A DNA stretch of 17,657 nucleotides from Gammaproteobacteria bacterium (GCA_011371465.1 DRQL01000189.1:1-17657); one strand, 5' to 3'; counted from the stretch's first letter, positions 6,290 to 14,410 are shown. A program made the numbers and translations. Notes: generated from the sequence alone by a model not told the origin.

Positions 6290-8071
6290 TCACTCCGGTG
6301 CCTCCTCGCGCGGTACGGATGCGCATTCCCTGAAAATGCGCTTGTCGCAGGTCCTGCAGACCGACTTGTCCAGTTTCTGGAAAATACCGATGATCGCCGC
6401 TGTCTTGGACTGGAACACGTTATTGGATCCGATCGCATCCAGGCAACCGCAGCTCTCCAGTGACTCCCACAGGCCTTTCTTGACCTTGATCAGGTACAGG
6501 TCACCGCCCCTCGCCCGGCGCTTGCGGGCTTCCGCCACCAGTGTGGAACCACCGGTAATATCCGCAAAGTTGATGCCCTGCGCAACCACGGCCAGGTGTT
6601 TCTGTTCCGGGTGGTTTTCCTCCAGGTCCGCAAACGCCTCCTGCACATGGTTGATGGAACCGAAGAACAGGGAACCATCGATGCGCAGGATATGCAACTG
6701 CGGACACTGCGGCAGGTCCGGGTCGGTCGCGAATTTTCGCCCGTACTGGCGCGGGTCCGGCACACGCGTAATGATACGGGGCCGGGATACCCGCATCAGG
6801 TACAGGATCAGCGACAGCATGACGCCGGCAATAATGGCGAACTCCAGTTCCAGGAACAGCGCACCGAAAAAGGTCACCGCCATGATGCCGGTCTCGCGAC
6901 GGCTGGATTTCAGGATATGCCCGATTTCCCGGAAATCGATCAGGCCCCAGGCCACCATGAACAGGATGCCCGCCATCGCGCCATTCGGCAGCCAGGCGGC
7001 CAGGGGTGCCACCAGCAATACGATCAGCATCAGTAACAGGCCGGCAAACATGGCCGCCAGTGGTGTTTTGGCGCCGGCCTGGTAATTCAGGCCACTGCGG
7101 TTGAAGGAGCCGGTCGCCACGTAGCCGGAGAAAAAACTGCCGGCGATGTTCGACAGCCCCTGGCCGATGAACTCCTGGTTGCCGTCGATACGCTGACCAC
7201 TGCGCGCACCCAGCGAACGACCGATGGATACCGCCTCGGTCAGCGCGAACAGGGTAACAGCCACAGCAGTGGGCGCCAGGTTCTTGATGGTGGTCAGGGA
7301 GAAATCAGGCGAGGAAAGCGGCGGCAGCGTCTGTGGCAGTGCGCCGACATTTTCGATGCCGGTTACTGCCGTGCCGAATACCTGGTTCAGCACCGCGGCC
7401 ACCAGGCTGCCAAAGATCATGGCGATGATCAGGTAGGGCAAGCGGGGCCACAGGCGTTTTACCAGGATGCCCGACAGGAGGGTCAACGCGGCCACCGTGG
7501 TGACATAGCCGTTGATGTTCGGGATCTGGTGCCAGAAGGAAATCAGTACATCCTGCACATGACCACCGCGCGGGATCTCCACACCGAAAAAGTTTTTCAG
7601 TTGTTTGGCGGCGATCAGGATGGCTGCACCGGCGGTAAAACCGACGATGACCGAGTGGGAGATAAAATTGACCAGCGCGCCCATGCGCGCAAGCCCCAGC
7701 ACGATTTCGATCACACCGACCATAAAGGTCAGGGTCAACGCCAGGGTCACGTAATCCATGCTGCCGGGCTCGGCATAGACGCTGAGCGAGGAAAAAAGCA
7801 CGATCGATGCTGCGGTGGTCGGCCCCGAAACCAGGTGCCAGGAAGAACCGAACAGGGCCGCCACGATGGCGGGCACCATACCCGCATACAGGCCGTATTC
7901 CGGCGGCATGCCGGCAATGGTGGCGAAGGCCACGCCCTGGGGCAACACGACGATGGCGCCGGTCAACCCGGCAATCAGGTCGCCGCGCACCGTTTCCCGG
8001 TTCAGCAACGGCCACCAGGTCAGGAAAGGAAAATACTGGGTAATGGAATCAGACCAGCTCGCTTGTTTCAT
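6290..8071 (-). CDS. SulP-family anion transporter with STAS domain
   Basis: A 593-residue inner-membrane anion carrier (sulfate, bicarbonate or related anions). The ATG at 8071 (MKQASWSD) is preferred; the frame stays open to 8140 but that stretch contains inverted repeats and no membrane or domain sequence. The N-terminal part carries the SulP signature region (PPEYGLYAGMVPAIVAALFG, residues about 56-75, then SGPTTAASI) and about 10-14 hydrophobic segments to residue about 430. A C-terminal STAS domain follows (QLHILRIDGSLFFGSINHV and onward). After STAS the protein ends in a Cys-containing tail, C-x2-C-x7-C (Cys572, 575, 583), preceded by CGC. No obvious Shine-Dalgarno precedes the start. 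It is first in the minus-strand cluster with the two-component system. The substrate cannot be decided from sequence; bicarbonate or sulfate are the common ones. Confidence 0.9.
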   Translation of the reverse strand: MKQASWSDSITQYFPFLTWWPLLNRETVRGDLIAGLTGAIVVLPQGVAFATIAGMPPEYGLYAGMVPAIVAALFGSSWHLVSGPTTAASIVLFSSLSVYAEPGSMDYVTLALTLTFMVGVIEIVLGLARMGALVNFISHSVIVGFTAGAAILIAAKQLKNFFGVEIPRGGHVQDVLISFWHQIPNINGYVTTVAALTLLSGILVKRLWPRLPYLIIAMIFGSLVAAVLNQVFGTAVTGIENVGALPQTLPPLSSPDFSLTTIKNLAPTAVAVTLFALTEAVSIGRSLGARSGQRIDGNQEFIGQGLSNIAGSFFSGYVATGSFNRSGLNYQAGAKTPLAAMFAGLLLMLIVLLVAPLAAWLPNGAMAGILFMVAWGLIDFREIGHILKSSRRETGIMAVTFFGALFLELEFAIIAGVMLSLILYLMRVSRPRIITRVPDPRQYGRKFATDPDLPQCPQLHILRIDGSLFFGSINHVQEAFADLEENHPEQKHLAVVAQGINFADITGGSTLVAEARKRRARGGDLYLIKVKKGLWESLESCGCLDAIGSNNVFQSKTAAIIGIFQKLDKSVCRTCDKRIFRECASVPREEAPE

Positions 8072-8087
8072 GAAGATACCAGAGTTA

Positions 8088-8108
8088 CTGTCAGAAAAGG
8101 TCTGACAG
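8088..8108. repeat. Perfect 8-bp inverted repeat upstream of sulP
   Basis: CTGTCAGA, five bases, then TCTGACAG: a perfect dyad centred about 27 bases upstream of the sulP ATG (8071). It could be an operator for a dimeric regulator, for example the neighbouring OmpR-type protein, or a hairpin in the sulP 5' leader. No T-run follows on either strand, so a classical terminator is unlikely. Its right arm shares three bases (CAG, 8106-8108) with the next inverted repeat. Confidence 0.7.
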
Positions 8109-8124
8109 CGGGCCAGCCCCGCTG
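8106..8124. repeat. Second inverted repeat, overlapping the first
   Basis: CAGCGGG, five bases (CCAGC), then CCCGCTG: a perfect 7-bp GC-rich dyad. It overlaps the preceding dyad by three bases, so in RNA the two stems cannot both form completely. It lies in the divergent interval between sulP and the czc operon. No function is established. Confidence 0.65.
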
Positions 8125-8268
8125 CCGAAGCGCCGCGCAAGGTACCATGACAATGATAAAGATTGCGTTAAACCGCAACCCTGGGTGACCGACTACCCAC
8201 GATTCGCCTGCAAAGCGCTGATTACCCGGTTATCGGTCATCGGTCAGCCCCCGTTTCAGCCACGACAC

Positions 8269-8297
8269 TTGGCAAACCGGTCCGATACCTCTAAACT
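8269..8297 (+). promoter_or_regulatory. Candidate sigma-70 promoter for the czc operon
   Basis: A -35-like TTGGCA (8269-8274; 5 of 6 to consensus), a 17-base spacer, and a -10-like TAAACT (8292-8297; 4 of 6) lie just ahead of the CzcI-like start at 8326. The spacer is the standard 17 bases, not the 19-20 typical of MerR-controlled metal promoters. A start site would fall near 8304, giving a short leader. Seen by eye only. Confidence 0.45.
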
Positions 8298-8325
8298 GCC
8301 TGCCAATCCAGCCGCTAACGCCCCT

Positions 8326-8646
8326 ATGTTTTTCAAGCGCTTACTAACTATATGGTTTCTCCTGTTCACCCTGAACAGCAGTGTGGCGTGGGCTTTTCCC
8401 GATCACCCGCCTGTTGCCGGCAGCGGCCAGGCGCAGACCGATGACGGTCAGCATAAACACCCGCTGCCCTGGCCACTTGACGAGACCTGCGACGACCACT
8501 GCGGCCATTTCAGCGCCCACGTGGTTGCGCTGATTTCAACCACTGCCGCGCTCCAGCCCGAACGCCGCTCCACCATATTCTACGTTTCCCAGCGTATCCC
8601 CGGATCACGCGACCCGGCTCCACCTTTTCAACCCCCCATCGGCTGA
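8326..8646 (+). CDS. Small secreted His/Cys protein, CzcI-like
   Basis: A 106-residue protein from the ATG at 8326, chosen because it opens directly with a signal peptide (FKRLLTIWFLLFTLNSSVAWA, likely cleavage after Ala23). The mature part has a short His-bearing stretch (DDGQHKHPLPWP) and a compact cluster CDDHCGHFSAH (Cys55, His58, Cys59, His61, His65), a plausible periplasmic metal site. It ends in a Pro-rich tail, APPFQPPIG, as in small proteins encoded at the head of czcCBA operons (CzcI type). CzcI has been proposed to help control czc expression; its mechanism is not settled. There is no clear Shine-Dalgarno before the ATG. It lies 74 bases before the outer-membrane gene on the same strand. 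Assignment rests on position, length, the His/Cys cluster and the tail; similarity was not measured. Confidence 0.6.
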   Translation: MFFKRLLTIWFLLFTLNSSVAWAFPDHPPVAGSGQAQTDDGQHKHPLPWPLDETCDDHCGHFSAHVVALISTTAALQPERRSTIFYVSQRIPGSRDPAPPFQPPIG

Positions 8647-8665
8647 ATCCCTGTTCTGACGCCCT

Positions 8666-8686
8666 GCGCCGCGCATGACGCGGTGC
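8666..8686 (+). repeat. Hairpin between czcI-like gene and czcC
   Basis: GCGCCGCG (8666-8673), loop CATGA, then CGCGGTGC (8679-8686): an 8-bp stem with one G-U pair if transcribed. No T-run follows, so it is more likely an RNA-stability or processing element, or a weak attenuator, than a terminator. It could set different expression of the CzcI-like protein and CzcCBA. Confidence 0.5.
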
Positions 8687-8720
8687 GGTTCCCTGTTTGA
8701 CGTTCACAGGATTCACCCTG

Positions 8721-9941
8721 ATGCAAAATGTATCCACCTGGCGGCGAACGCTGTTCGCCTGCCTGTTACTGGTCCCGTCGCTGCCTGTCGCCGCGGCGGG
8801 CGCTGCGCCCGCCCTGCAACAACTGGCGCGGGATTTTCTCGCCGAACACCCGGCCGCGCAGGCCGCCCGCGCCGACCTGGAGCGTGCGCTGGCCGAAGCA
8901 CGCGCCGTCGGTCAGCCTCTGTATAACCCGGAAATCGAGCTGGACTACGAGGATGCCACCGACATCACCAAAACGATCGGTCTCTCCCAGACCCTCGACT
9001 GGGCCGGCAAACGCCGCGCACGGGATACCGCCAGCCAGGATTCAATCCGTGCTGCAAAAGCAGCACTGGCAGCAACCCGGCAACAGATGCTGGGCGAATT
9101 ACTGACCGAACTGAGCAGCGTGGTCACGAATGCGGAAGCCGCCCGCCTGGCCCGGCGGCGCGTACAGCTGCTGGACGAATTCCTGCAGCTCGCGGAACAG
9201 CGCTACGCGGCAGGCGACGTCGGGCAGACCGATGTAGACCTGGCACAGCTGGCCGTATCCGAGGCCCGTATGCAGGCCGCCTCCATCACCGCCGATGCCA
9301 TGGCTTCCGAGGCGCGCCTGGCCACCCTGGTCCCGACACCGACCGGGGGCTGGCCGACCCTGCCACCGCTGCCGCGTGATCTCGCGGCGTTCAATGCAGA
9401 GACGTTGTTGCAGCAACACCCTGGCCTGCGCCAGGCACAGGCGGAAGCCGCCGCCGCCAGGGCGAGCGTGGACATCGCCCGGCGCGACCGTCGACCGGAC
9501 CCCACCATCGGCATACGCGGCGGCGAGGAAGACGACGACACTCTGCTGGGCGTAACCGTCTCGATACCCCTGTTTGTACGCAATTCCTTTCGTGCTGAAC
9601 TGGACGCAGCCAACGCGGAGGCCATGCGTGCAGAACAGGCCTACCAGCATGTCCTGCGCCGCGCCAACGGCACCCTGCAGGCGGCGGCACAACGTTATCG
9701 CCTGACCCGCGTCGCGCTGGCGTACTGGGAAAAGACCGGGAAAACCAGCCTCCGGGACCGCATCGAACTGCTCAAACGCCTGTGGGAAAGCGGTGAAATC
9801 AGCACCACCGACTACCTGGTCCAGCTGCAGCAAACCCTGGACACCCAGGCTTCAGCCGTCGAGCTACAGGGCACTGCCTGGGCCGCCTGGATTGCCTGGC
9901 TGACGGCATCCGGCACCACCGAACACTGGCTGGGCCTGTAG
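8721..9941 (+). CDS. czcC: Outer-membrane efflux factor, CzcC/TolC family
   Basis: A 406-residue outer-membrane channel subunit of a tripartite metal efflux pump. The ATG at 8721 is preferred over an upstream TTG (8697) because AGGA sits nine bases before it (8708-8711) and a signal peptide begins at once (TLFACLLLVPSLPVAAA). The mature protein is Ala/Gln/Leu-rich with long helices and two related halves, as in OEP-domain proteins: LAEHPAAQAARADLERALAEA near the start and LLQQHPGLRQAQAEAAAARA in the middle. YNPEIELDYED and the later RDRRPDPTIGIRGGEEDDDT are the usual strand-containing segments after each half. The length is typical of CzcC. It is followed 35 bases later by czcB. Confidence 0.87.
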   Translation: MQNVSTWRRTLFACLLLVPSLPVAAAGAAPALQQLARDFLAEHPAAQAARADLERALAEARAVGQPLYNPEIELDYEDATDITKTIGLSQTLDWAGKRRARDTASQDSIRAAKAALAATRQQMLGELLTELSSVVTNAEAARLARRRVQLLDEFLQLAEQRYAAGDVGQTDVDLAQLAVSEARMQAASITADAMASEARLATLVPTPTGGWPTLPPLPRDLAAFNAETLLQQHPGLRQAQAEAAAARASVDIARRDRRPDPTIGIRGGEEDDDTLLGVTVSIPLFVRNSFRAELDAANAEAMRAEQAYQHVLRRANGTLQAAAQRYRLTRVALAYWEKTGKTSLRDRIELLKRLWESGEISTTDYLVQLQQTLDTQASAVELQGTAWAAWIAWLTASGTTEHWLGL

Positions 9942-9976
9942 TACAGCGCCCTGGCATCTAACGGAGTACGAATATC

Positions 9977-11119
9977 ATGCGTAATTTACACCTGATGGTT
10001 TTTCTGCTGGCCCTGGTTTCAGCAAACGCCCTGTCGGCCGCAGGCCATGACCACGAAGAAAGCGGGCACAGTGAAGAAGGACACGGGGGCCACGATGAAG
10101 CCGAGGGCGCCGCGGAACTGAGCGAAATACAGGTCCGCACCGCCGGCATCGAAACACTGGTTGTGCAGCACAGCGAACTGGCTGACATCATTGTCGCACC
10201 CGGCGAAGTCGCCCTGAATGCCTACCATACCTCCAAGGTGGCGCCGCGCATCGAAGCCCAGATCGTGCAACGGCATGCCCGGCTCGGCGACACGGTAAGC
10301 GCCGGCCAGCCGCTGGTCACCCTGTCCAGCGTCGCCGTCGCACAGGCGCAGGGAGAACTGCTGGTCAGGGACCGCGAGTGGAAACGGGTCAAAAAGCTGG
10401 GCCGCAAGGTAGTGTCGGAGCGGCGTTATGTCGAGGCCCAGGTCGCGCGCCAGCAGGCCCATGCCAAACTGGTTGCCTACGGCATGAGCGACGAACAGAT
10501 CAGCAAACTGCTGAAGCAGGCGGATGCTTCCCGCGCCACCGGTGAGCTGGTCCTGCTGAGCCCCCAGCAGGGTACGGTCATCCACGACGACTTCATCATC
10601 GGCGAGCTGGCGCAGCCCGGGCGTGAACTGTTCGTGATCACCGATGAAAGTACGCTGTGGGTCGACGCACGCCTGACGCCGGAAGATGGCGTCCATGTCC
10701 GCGTCGGCGCCCGGGCACGCGTGCAGGTCAACGGTCACTGGGTCGATGGTGAAGTCACCCAGGCCCAGCATGCCCTGGATGAAAATACCCGCACACTGCC
10801 GGTGCGTATCCAGATCGCCAATCCCGGTGACCGGCTGCATCCCGGCCAGTTTGTGCGCGCGGAAATCGAGAGCGCGCAGCGCAAACCGGGGATCGCTGTC
10901 CCGGTAGCCGCCGTACTGCGCAGCCCGGACGGCGACTGGCAGGTGTTCGTGGAGGAAGCCCCGGGGCGCTATGTGCCGAAAGAAATCGAAGTACTGCGCA
11001 CGGTCGGCCGGCAAATGGTCATCGACGGCCTGCAGGACGGCGAACGCATTGTCAGCAAGGGCGCATTCTTTATCCAGTCCGAAATCGCCAAGGGCGGTTT
11101 TGAAGTCCACAACCACTAG
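9977..11119 (+). CDS. czcB: Membrane-fusion (adaptor) protein, CzcB family
   Basis: A 380-residue periplasmic adaptor joining the RND pump to the outer-membrane channel. GGAG (9963-9966) lies ten bases before the ATG. A signal peptide spans about residues 1-21. Just after it comes a His/Glu-rich segment (His24, 26, 31, 36, 39, with GHDHEESGHSEEGHGGHDE), as in CzcB proteins that bind metal at the N-terminus. The lipoyl-like half (about residues 76-112, VAPRIEAQIVQRHARLGDTV) leads into an alpha-helical hairpin (REWKRVKKLGRKVVSERRYV), then the beta-barrel part and membrane-proximal domain (AVPVAAVLRSPDGDWQVFVE). The gene ends in TAG at 11117, whose last two bases begin the AGGAG of the next gene, so czcB and czcA are closely coupled. 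Confidence 0.88.
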   Translation: MRNLHLMVFLLALVSANALSAAGHDHEESGHSEEGHGGHDEAEGAAELSEIQVRTAGIETLVVQHSELADIIVAPGEVALNAYHTSKVAPRIEAQIVQRHARLGDTVSAGQPLVTLSSVAVAQAQGELLVRDREWKRVKKLGRKVVSERRYVEAQVARQQAHAKLVAYGMSDEQISKLLKQADASRATGELVLLSPQQGTVIHDDFIIGELAQPGRELFVITDESTLWVDARLTPEDGVHVRVGARARVQVNGHWVDGEVTQAQHALDENTRTLPVRIQIANPGDRLHPGQFVRAEIESAQRKPGIAVPVAAVLRSPDGDWQVFVEEAPGRYVPKEIEVLRTVGRQMVIDGLQDGERIVSKGAFFIQSEIAKGGFEVHNH

Positions 11120-11131
11120 GAGCGATGCACC

Positions 11132-14100
11132 ATGTTGAACAAACTCATCGACCTTGGGGTGGAAAACCGCCTGCTGGTGGTACTGGCTTTGCTGGCAACC
11201 ATCGCCGGCGGCGTACTGATCCTGCCGAACCTGAATCTCGATGCCTTTCCTGACGTCACCAACGTCCAGGTGCAGATCAACACCGAGGCGCGCGGCCTGG
11301 CTGCGGAAGAAGTCGAACAGCTGATCACCTTTCCGATCGAAGCAGTGATGTACGCGCTGCCGGACGTGGAAGAAGTGCGTTCGATCTCCAAGACCGGCCT
11401 GTCGGTCATCACGGTGGTGTTCAAGGAAGGCACTGATATCTACTTTGCCCGCCAGCTGGTGTTCGAACGCCTGCAGACCGCGCGTGAACAGATCCCGGAA
11501 GGCATCGGCACACCGGGCATCGGGCCCAATACCTCGGGGCTGGGACAGGTCTACCAGTACATCCTGCAGGCCGAGGACCCGGAAAAATACGATGCCATCG
11601 CCCTGCGCAGCCTCAACGACTGGATCGTCAAGCTGCTGCTGATGCCGGTAGGCGGTGTGACCGAGGTGCTGTCTTTCGGTGGTGAGGTGCGCCAGTACCA
11701 GGTGCAGCTCGACCCGCAGCAACTGCTCGCCTACGGGCTGAACGGTGACGACGTGGCGGAGGCCATCGAGGCCAACAACCGCAACGCCGGTGGCTGGTAC
11801 ATGAACCGCGGCGAAGAACAACTGGTGATCCGCGGTGTCGGCTGGGTGCGCAGTGGCGAAAACGGCCTGCGTGACATCGGTAACATCCCGCTCAAGGATG
11901 TCGATGGCGTGGTGGTGCGCGTGCGCGACGTGGCGCGTGTCGCCTTTGGCCCGGAAATCCGACAGGGTGCGGTCAGCATCACACGCAAGGATGCTGACGG
12001 CAAGCCGGAAGCACTGGGAGAAGTGGTCGCCGGGGTGATCCTTAAACGCCTCGGCGCCAACACCAAGGCCACCATCGACGGGATCGAGTCGCGCCTGCCG
12101 GCGATCCGCACCGCGTTACCGGACGGGGTGACACTGGAACCCTTTTACGACCAGGCCAGTCTCGTTGACCAGGCGGTGAACACCGTATCCAAAGCGTTAC
12201 TGGAAGCCTTTGTACTGATCGTCATCGTACTGATGCTGTTCCTGGTCAACCTGCGCGCCACCCTGCTGGTGCTGATCTCGGTACCCATCTCCATCGGCCT
12301 GGCACTGATGGCCATGGCCTACTGGGGGGTATCGGCCAACCTGATGTCGCTGGGAGGCCTGGCCATCGCCATCGGTATGATGGTGGACGGCTCGGTGGTG
12401 ATGATGGAACACATTTTCACGCACCTCACCACCCCGGACGCCGAACACCGCGAGCAGATCCGGCGCGAGATTGCGCCGGGGGATGAAGCGCCCTACGACG
12501 CAGCCCACGACACACACGGGATTGCCCTGCGTATCCAGGAATCAGCGCGGGAAGTCGGGCGACCGGTATTCTTTGCCGTACTGATTATCATCATTGTGTT
12601 TGCCCCCCTGTTCAGCCTGCAGGGTGTCGAGGGCAAGCTGTTCCAGCCCATGGCGATATCCATTGTGCTGGCCATGCTGGCCTCGCTGATGGTAGCGCTG
12701 GTGGTGGTGCCGGCACTGGCGACCTACCTGTTCACGCGCGGCGTAGCGCACCGGGACAGTCCGGTTATGCGACCGCTGGAAGCACTCTACCGGCGTGCAC
12801 TGCCCTGGGCACAACAGCACCGCAACACGGTAGTCATCAGCGCCCTGCTGCTGTTCACCGGGTCACTGGCGGTGGTACCCTTCCTCGGCACCGAATTCGT
12901 GCCGGAACTGGAAGAAGGCACCCTCAATATCCGGGTCACCCTCGCGCCTTCCTCCAGCCTGGATACCGCACTGGAAGTGGCCGGTAAACTGGAGGCTGAA
13001 CTGATCCGCTTCCCGGAAGTGCTGTATGCCACCAGTCGCGTCGGTCGCGCCGAGATCGGTGGCGACCCGGAACCGGTGTCCAACGTGGAAATCTTTGTCG
13101 GCCTGAAACCGGTGCCGGAATGGACCAGCGCATCCAACCGCCAGGAATTGCAGAAACGGATGGAGGAAAAGATGTCCAGCCACCCCGGCCTGCTGTTCTC
13201 GTTCTCGCAACCGATCGCCACCCGCGTGGATGAGCTGTTGTCGGGTGTGCGGGCACAGCTTGCCATCAAGCTGTTTGGCTCGGATCTCGACGTGCTGGCG
13301 CAGAAAGGCAGTGAGATCGAGGCGCTGGTGAAGACGGTCAGGGGCACCCGTGGCGTGGCCATGGAGCAGATCGGCGGGGAATCCCAGCTTGCGGTACGTC
13401 CTGACCGGGATGCGCTGGCGCGCTATGGCATACCCGTGGCACAGGTCATGGACCTGGTGTCGGACGCCATCGGCGGCCGCGCTGCCGGCCAGGTCATCAA
13501 GGGCAATGAGCGCTACGATATCTACGTGCGCCTGGCGAAGGAATACCGTGACAGCGTTGAAGCCATTCGCGGCCTGATGCTGCAGGCGCCCGGTGGCGCC
13601 TGGGTGCGCCTCGGCGACGTGGCACAGGTGGCCATCGAGTCCGGACCGCCGCAGATCCGCCGCGATGACGTACAGCGCCGCGTGGTCATCCAGTCCAACG
13701 TCGAGGGCCGCGACATGGGCGGCCTGGTGGCGGAACTGCAGCGGCGCATCGACGAGGAGATCGACCTGCCGGCCGGCTACACCGTGGTGTTCGGCGGCCA
13801 GTTCGAAAACCAGCAGCGCGCCCAGGCGCGCCTGATGATCGTCGTGCCCCTGTCACTGGGACTGATCTTTCTGCTGCTGTACTTTGCCTTCAGTTCCGTT
13901 GGCCAGGCCCTGTTGATCATGCTCAACGTACCACTGGCGCTGATCGGCGGCATTGCCGCGCTGTTCATCTCCGGGCAGTACCTGTCGGTGCCGGGCTCCA
14001 TCGGCTTTATCGCGCTGTTCGGTGTCGCGGTACTGAATGGCGTGGTCATGGTAAACGCCATCAACCAGCGGCTGTTCGACGGCAAGGGCCCGGACCAGGC

Positions 14101-14338
14101 CGTATTCGAGGGCGCCATGTCGCGCCTGCGCCCGGTATTGATGACCGCTTCAATCGCCGCCCTCGGCCTGATACCCATGCTGCTGTCCAGTGGCGTCGGT
14201 TCCGAGGTGCAGCGGCCGCTCGCTACGGTGGTGGTCGGTGGCCTGTTTTCCTCCACCTTGCTGACGTTGTTCGTGCTGCCGGTACTGTACAAGGTGTTCT
14301 CGCGTCCGGCACTGAGTGAGGACAACCCGGCGACCTAG
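11132..14338 (+). CDS. czcA: Heavy-metal efflux RND pump, CzcA/CusA family
   Basis: A 1068-residue inner-membrane proton/metal antiporter, the usual length for heavy-metal RND pumps. AGGAG (11118-11122) precedes the ATG by nine bases. The N-terminus (ENRLLVVLALLATIAGGVL, then LNLDAFPDVTNVQVQI) is typical of the HME-RND group, and two halves each carry a large periplasmic loop and a membrane block. In TM4 the sequence is GGLAIAIGMMVDGSVVMMEH, with Asp419 and Glu426 at the spacing of the essential Asp/Glu of CzcA and CusA. It has AIG where CzcA-type zinc pumps have DFG, but DG where copper/silver CusA has DA, and EH instead of the usual EN. A slightly long hydrophilic insert with many His/Asp/Glu follows (about residues 432-468). 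Metal choice therefore cannot be assigned with confidence; Zn/Co/Cd is suggested by the operon layout, Cu/Ag by part of the motif. Confidence 0.92.
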   Translation: MLNKLIDLGVENRLLVVLALLATIAGGVLILPNLNLDAFPDVTNVQVQINTEARGLAAEEVEQLITFPIEAVMYALPDVEEVRSISKTGLSVITVVFKEGTDIYFARQLVFERLQTAREQIPEGIGTPGIGPNTSGLGQVYQYILQAEDPEKYDAIALRSLNDWIVKLLLMPVGGVTEVLSFGGEVRQYQVQLDPQQLLAYGLNGDDVAEAIEANNRNAGGWYMNRGEEQLVIRGVGWVRSGENGLRDIGNIPLKDVDGVVVRVRDVARVAFGPEIRQGAVSITRKDADGKPEALGEVVAGVILKRLGANTKATIDGIESRLPAIRTALPDGVTLEPFYDQASLVDQAVNTVSKALLEAFVLIVIVLMLFLVNLRATLLVLISVPISIGLALMAMAYWGVSANLMSLGGLAIAIGMMVDGSVVMMEHIFTHLTTPDAEHREQIRREIAPGDEAPYDAAHDTHGIALRIQESAREVGRPVFFAVLIIIIVFAPLFSLQGVEGKLFQPMAISIVLAMLASLMVALVVVPALATYLFTRGVAHRDSPVMRPLEALYRRALPWAQQHRNTVVISALLLFTGSLAVVPFLGTEFVPELEEGTLNIRVTLAPSSSLDTALEVAGKLEAELIRFPEVLYATSRVGRAEIGGDPEPVSNVEIFVGLKPVPEWTSASNRQELQKRMEEKMSSHPGLLFSFSQPIATRVDELLSGVRAQLAIKLFGSDLDVLAQKGSEIEALVKTVRGTRGVAMEQIGGESQLAVRPDRDALARYGIPVAQVMDLVSDAIGGRAAGQVIKGNERYDIYVRLAKEYRDSVEAIRGLMLQAPGGAWVRLGDVAQVAIESGPPQIRRDDVQRRVVIQSNVEGRDMGGLVAELQRRIDEEIDLPAGYTVVFGGQFENQQRAQARLMIVVPLSLGLIFLLLYFAFSSVGQALLIMLNVPLALIGGIAALFISGQYLSVPGSIGFIALFGVAVLNGVVMVNAINQRLFDGKGPDQAVFEGAMSRLRPVLMTASIAALGLIPMLLSSGVGSEVQRPLATVVVGGLFSSTLLTLFVLPVLYKVFSRPALSEDNPAT

Positions 14339-14410
14339 CGATATCCTCTCCCTGATTCGTGACCACGCAGCGGGGAGGGTTGCCAGCAATGACAGGCAGT
14401 GAGATAAACT

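Larger units (their letters stand above)
8072..8325. other. Divergent intergenic region, sulP / czc operon (254 bp)
   Basis: This is the longest gene-free interval in the window. It holds the two overlapping inverted repeats near sulP, a tiny open frame of 13 codons (8147-8188, preceded by AAGG), a direct repeat of ATCGGTC (8232-8238 and 8239-8245), and a candidate sigma-70 promoter facing the czc operon (8269-8297). An in-frame GTG at 8185 would add 47 residues to the CzcI-like protein, but these residues precede a proper signal peptide and are probably not translated. Confidence 0.6.

Noticed and set aside
8185..8325. N-terminal extension of the CzcI-like protein from GTG at 8185
   Set aside because: The 47 added residues precede a good signal peptide and would block export; the candidate promoter also lies inside this stretch.
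10019..11821. 600-codon open frame on the minus strand
   Set aside because: It lies opposite czcB and the start of czcA, both with clear family features. GC-rich coding DNA often leaves such antisense frames open; the translation shows no domain.
14339..14410. Possible terminator after czcA (CCTCTCCC and GGGGAGGG)
   Set aside because: The arms pair with a mismatch and two wobble pairs over a 19-base loop, and no T-run follows. Not supported as a terminator.
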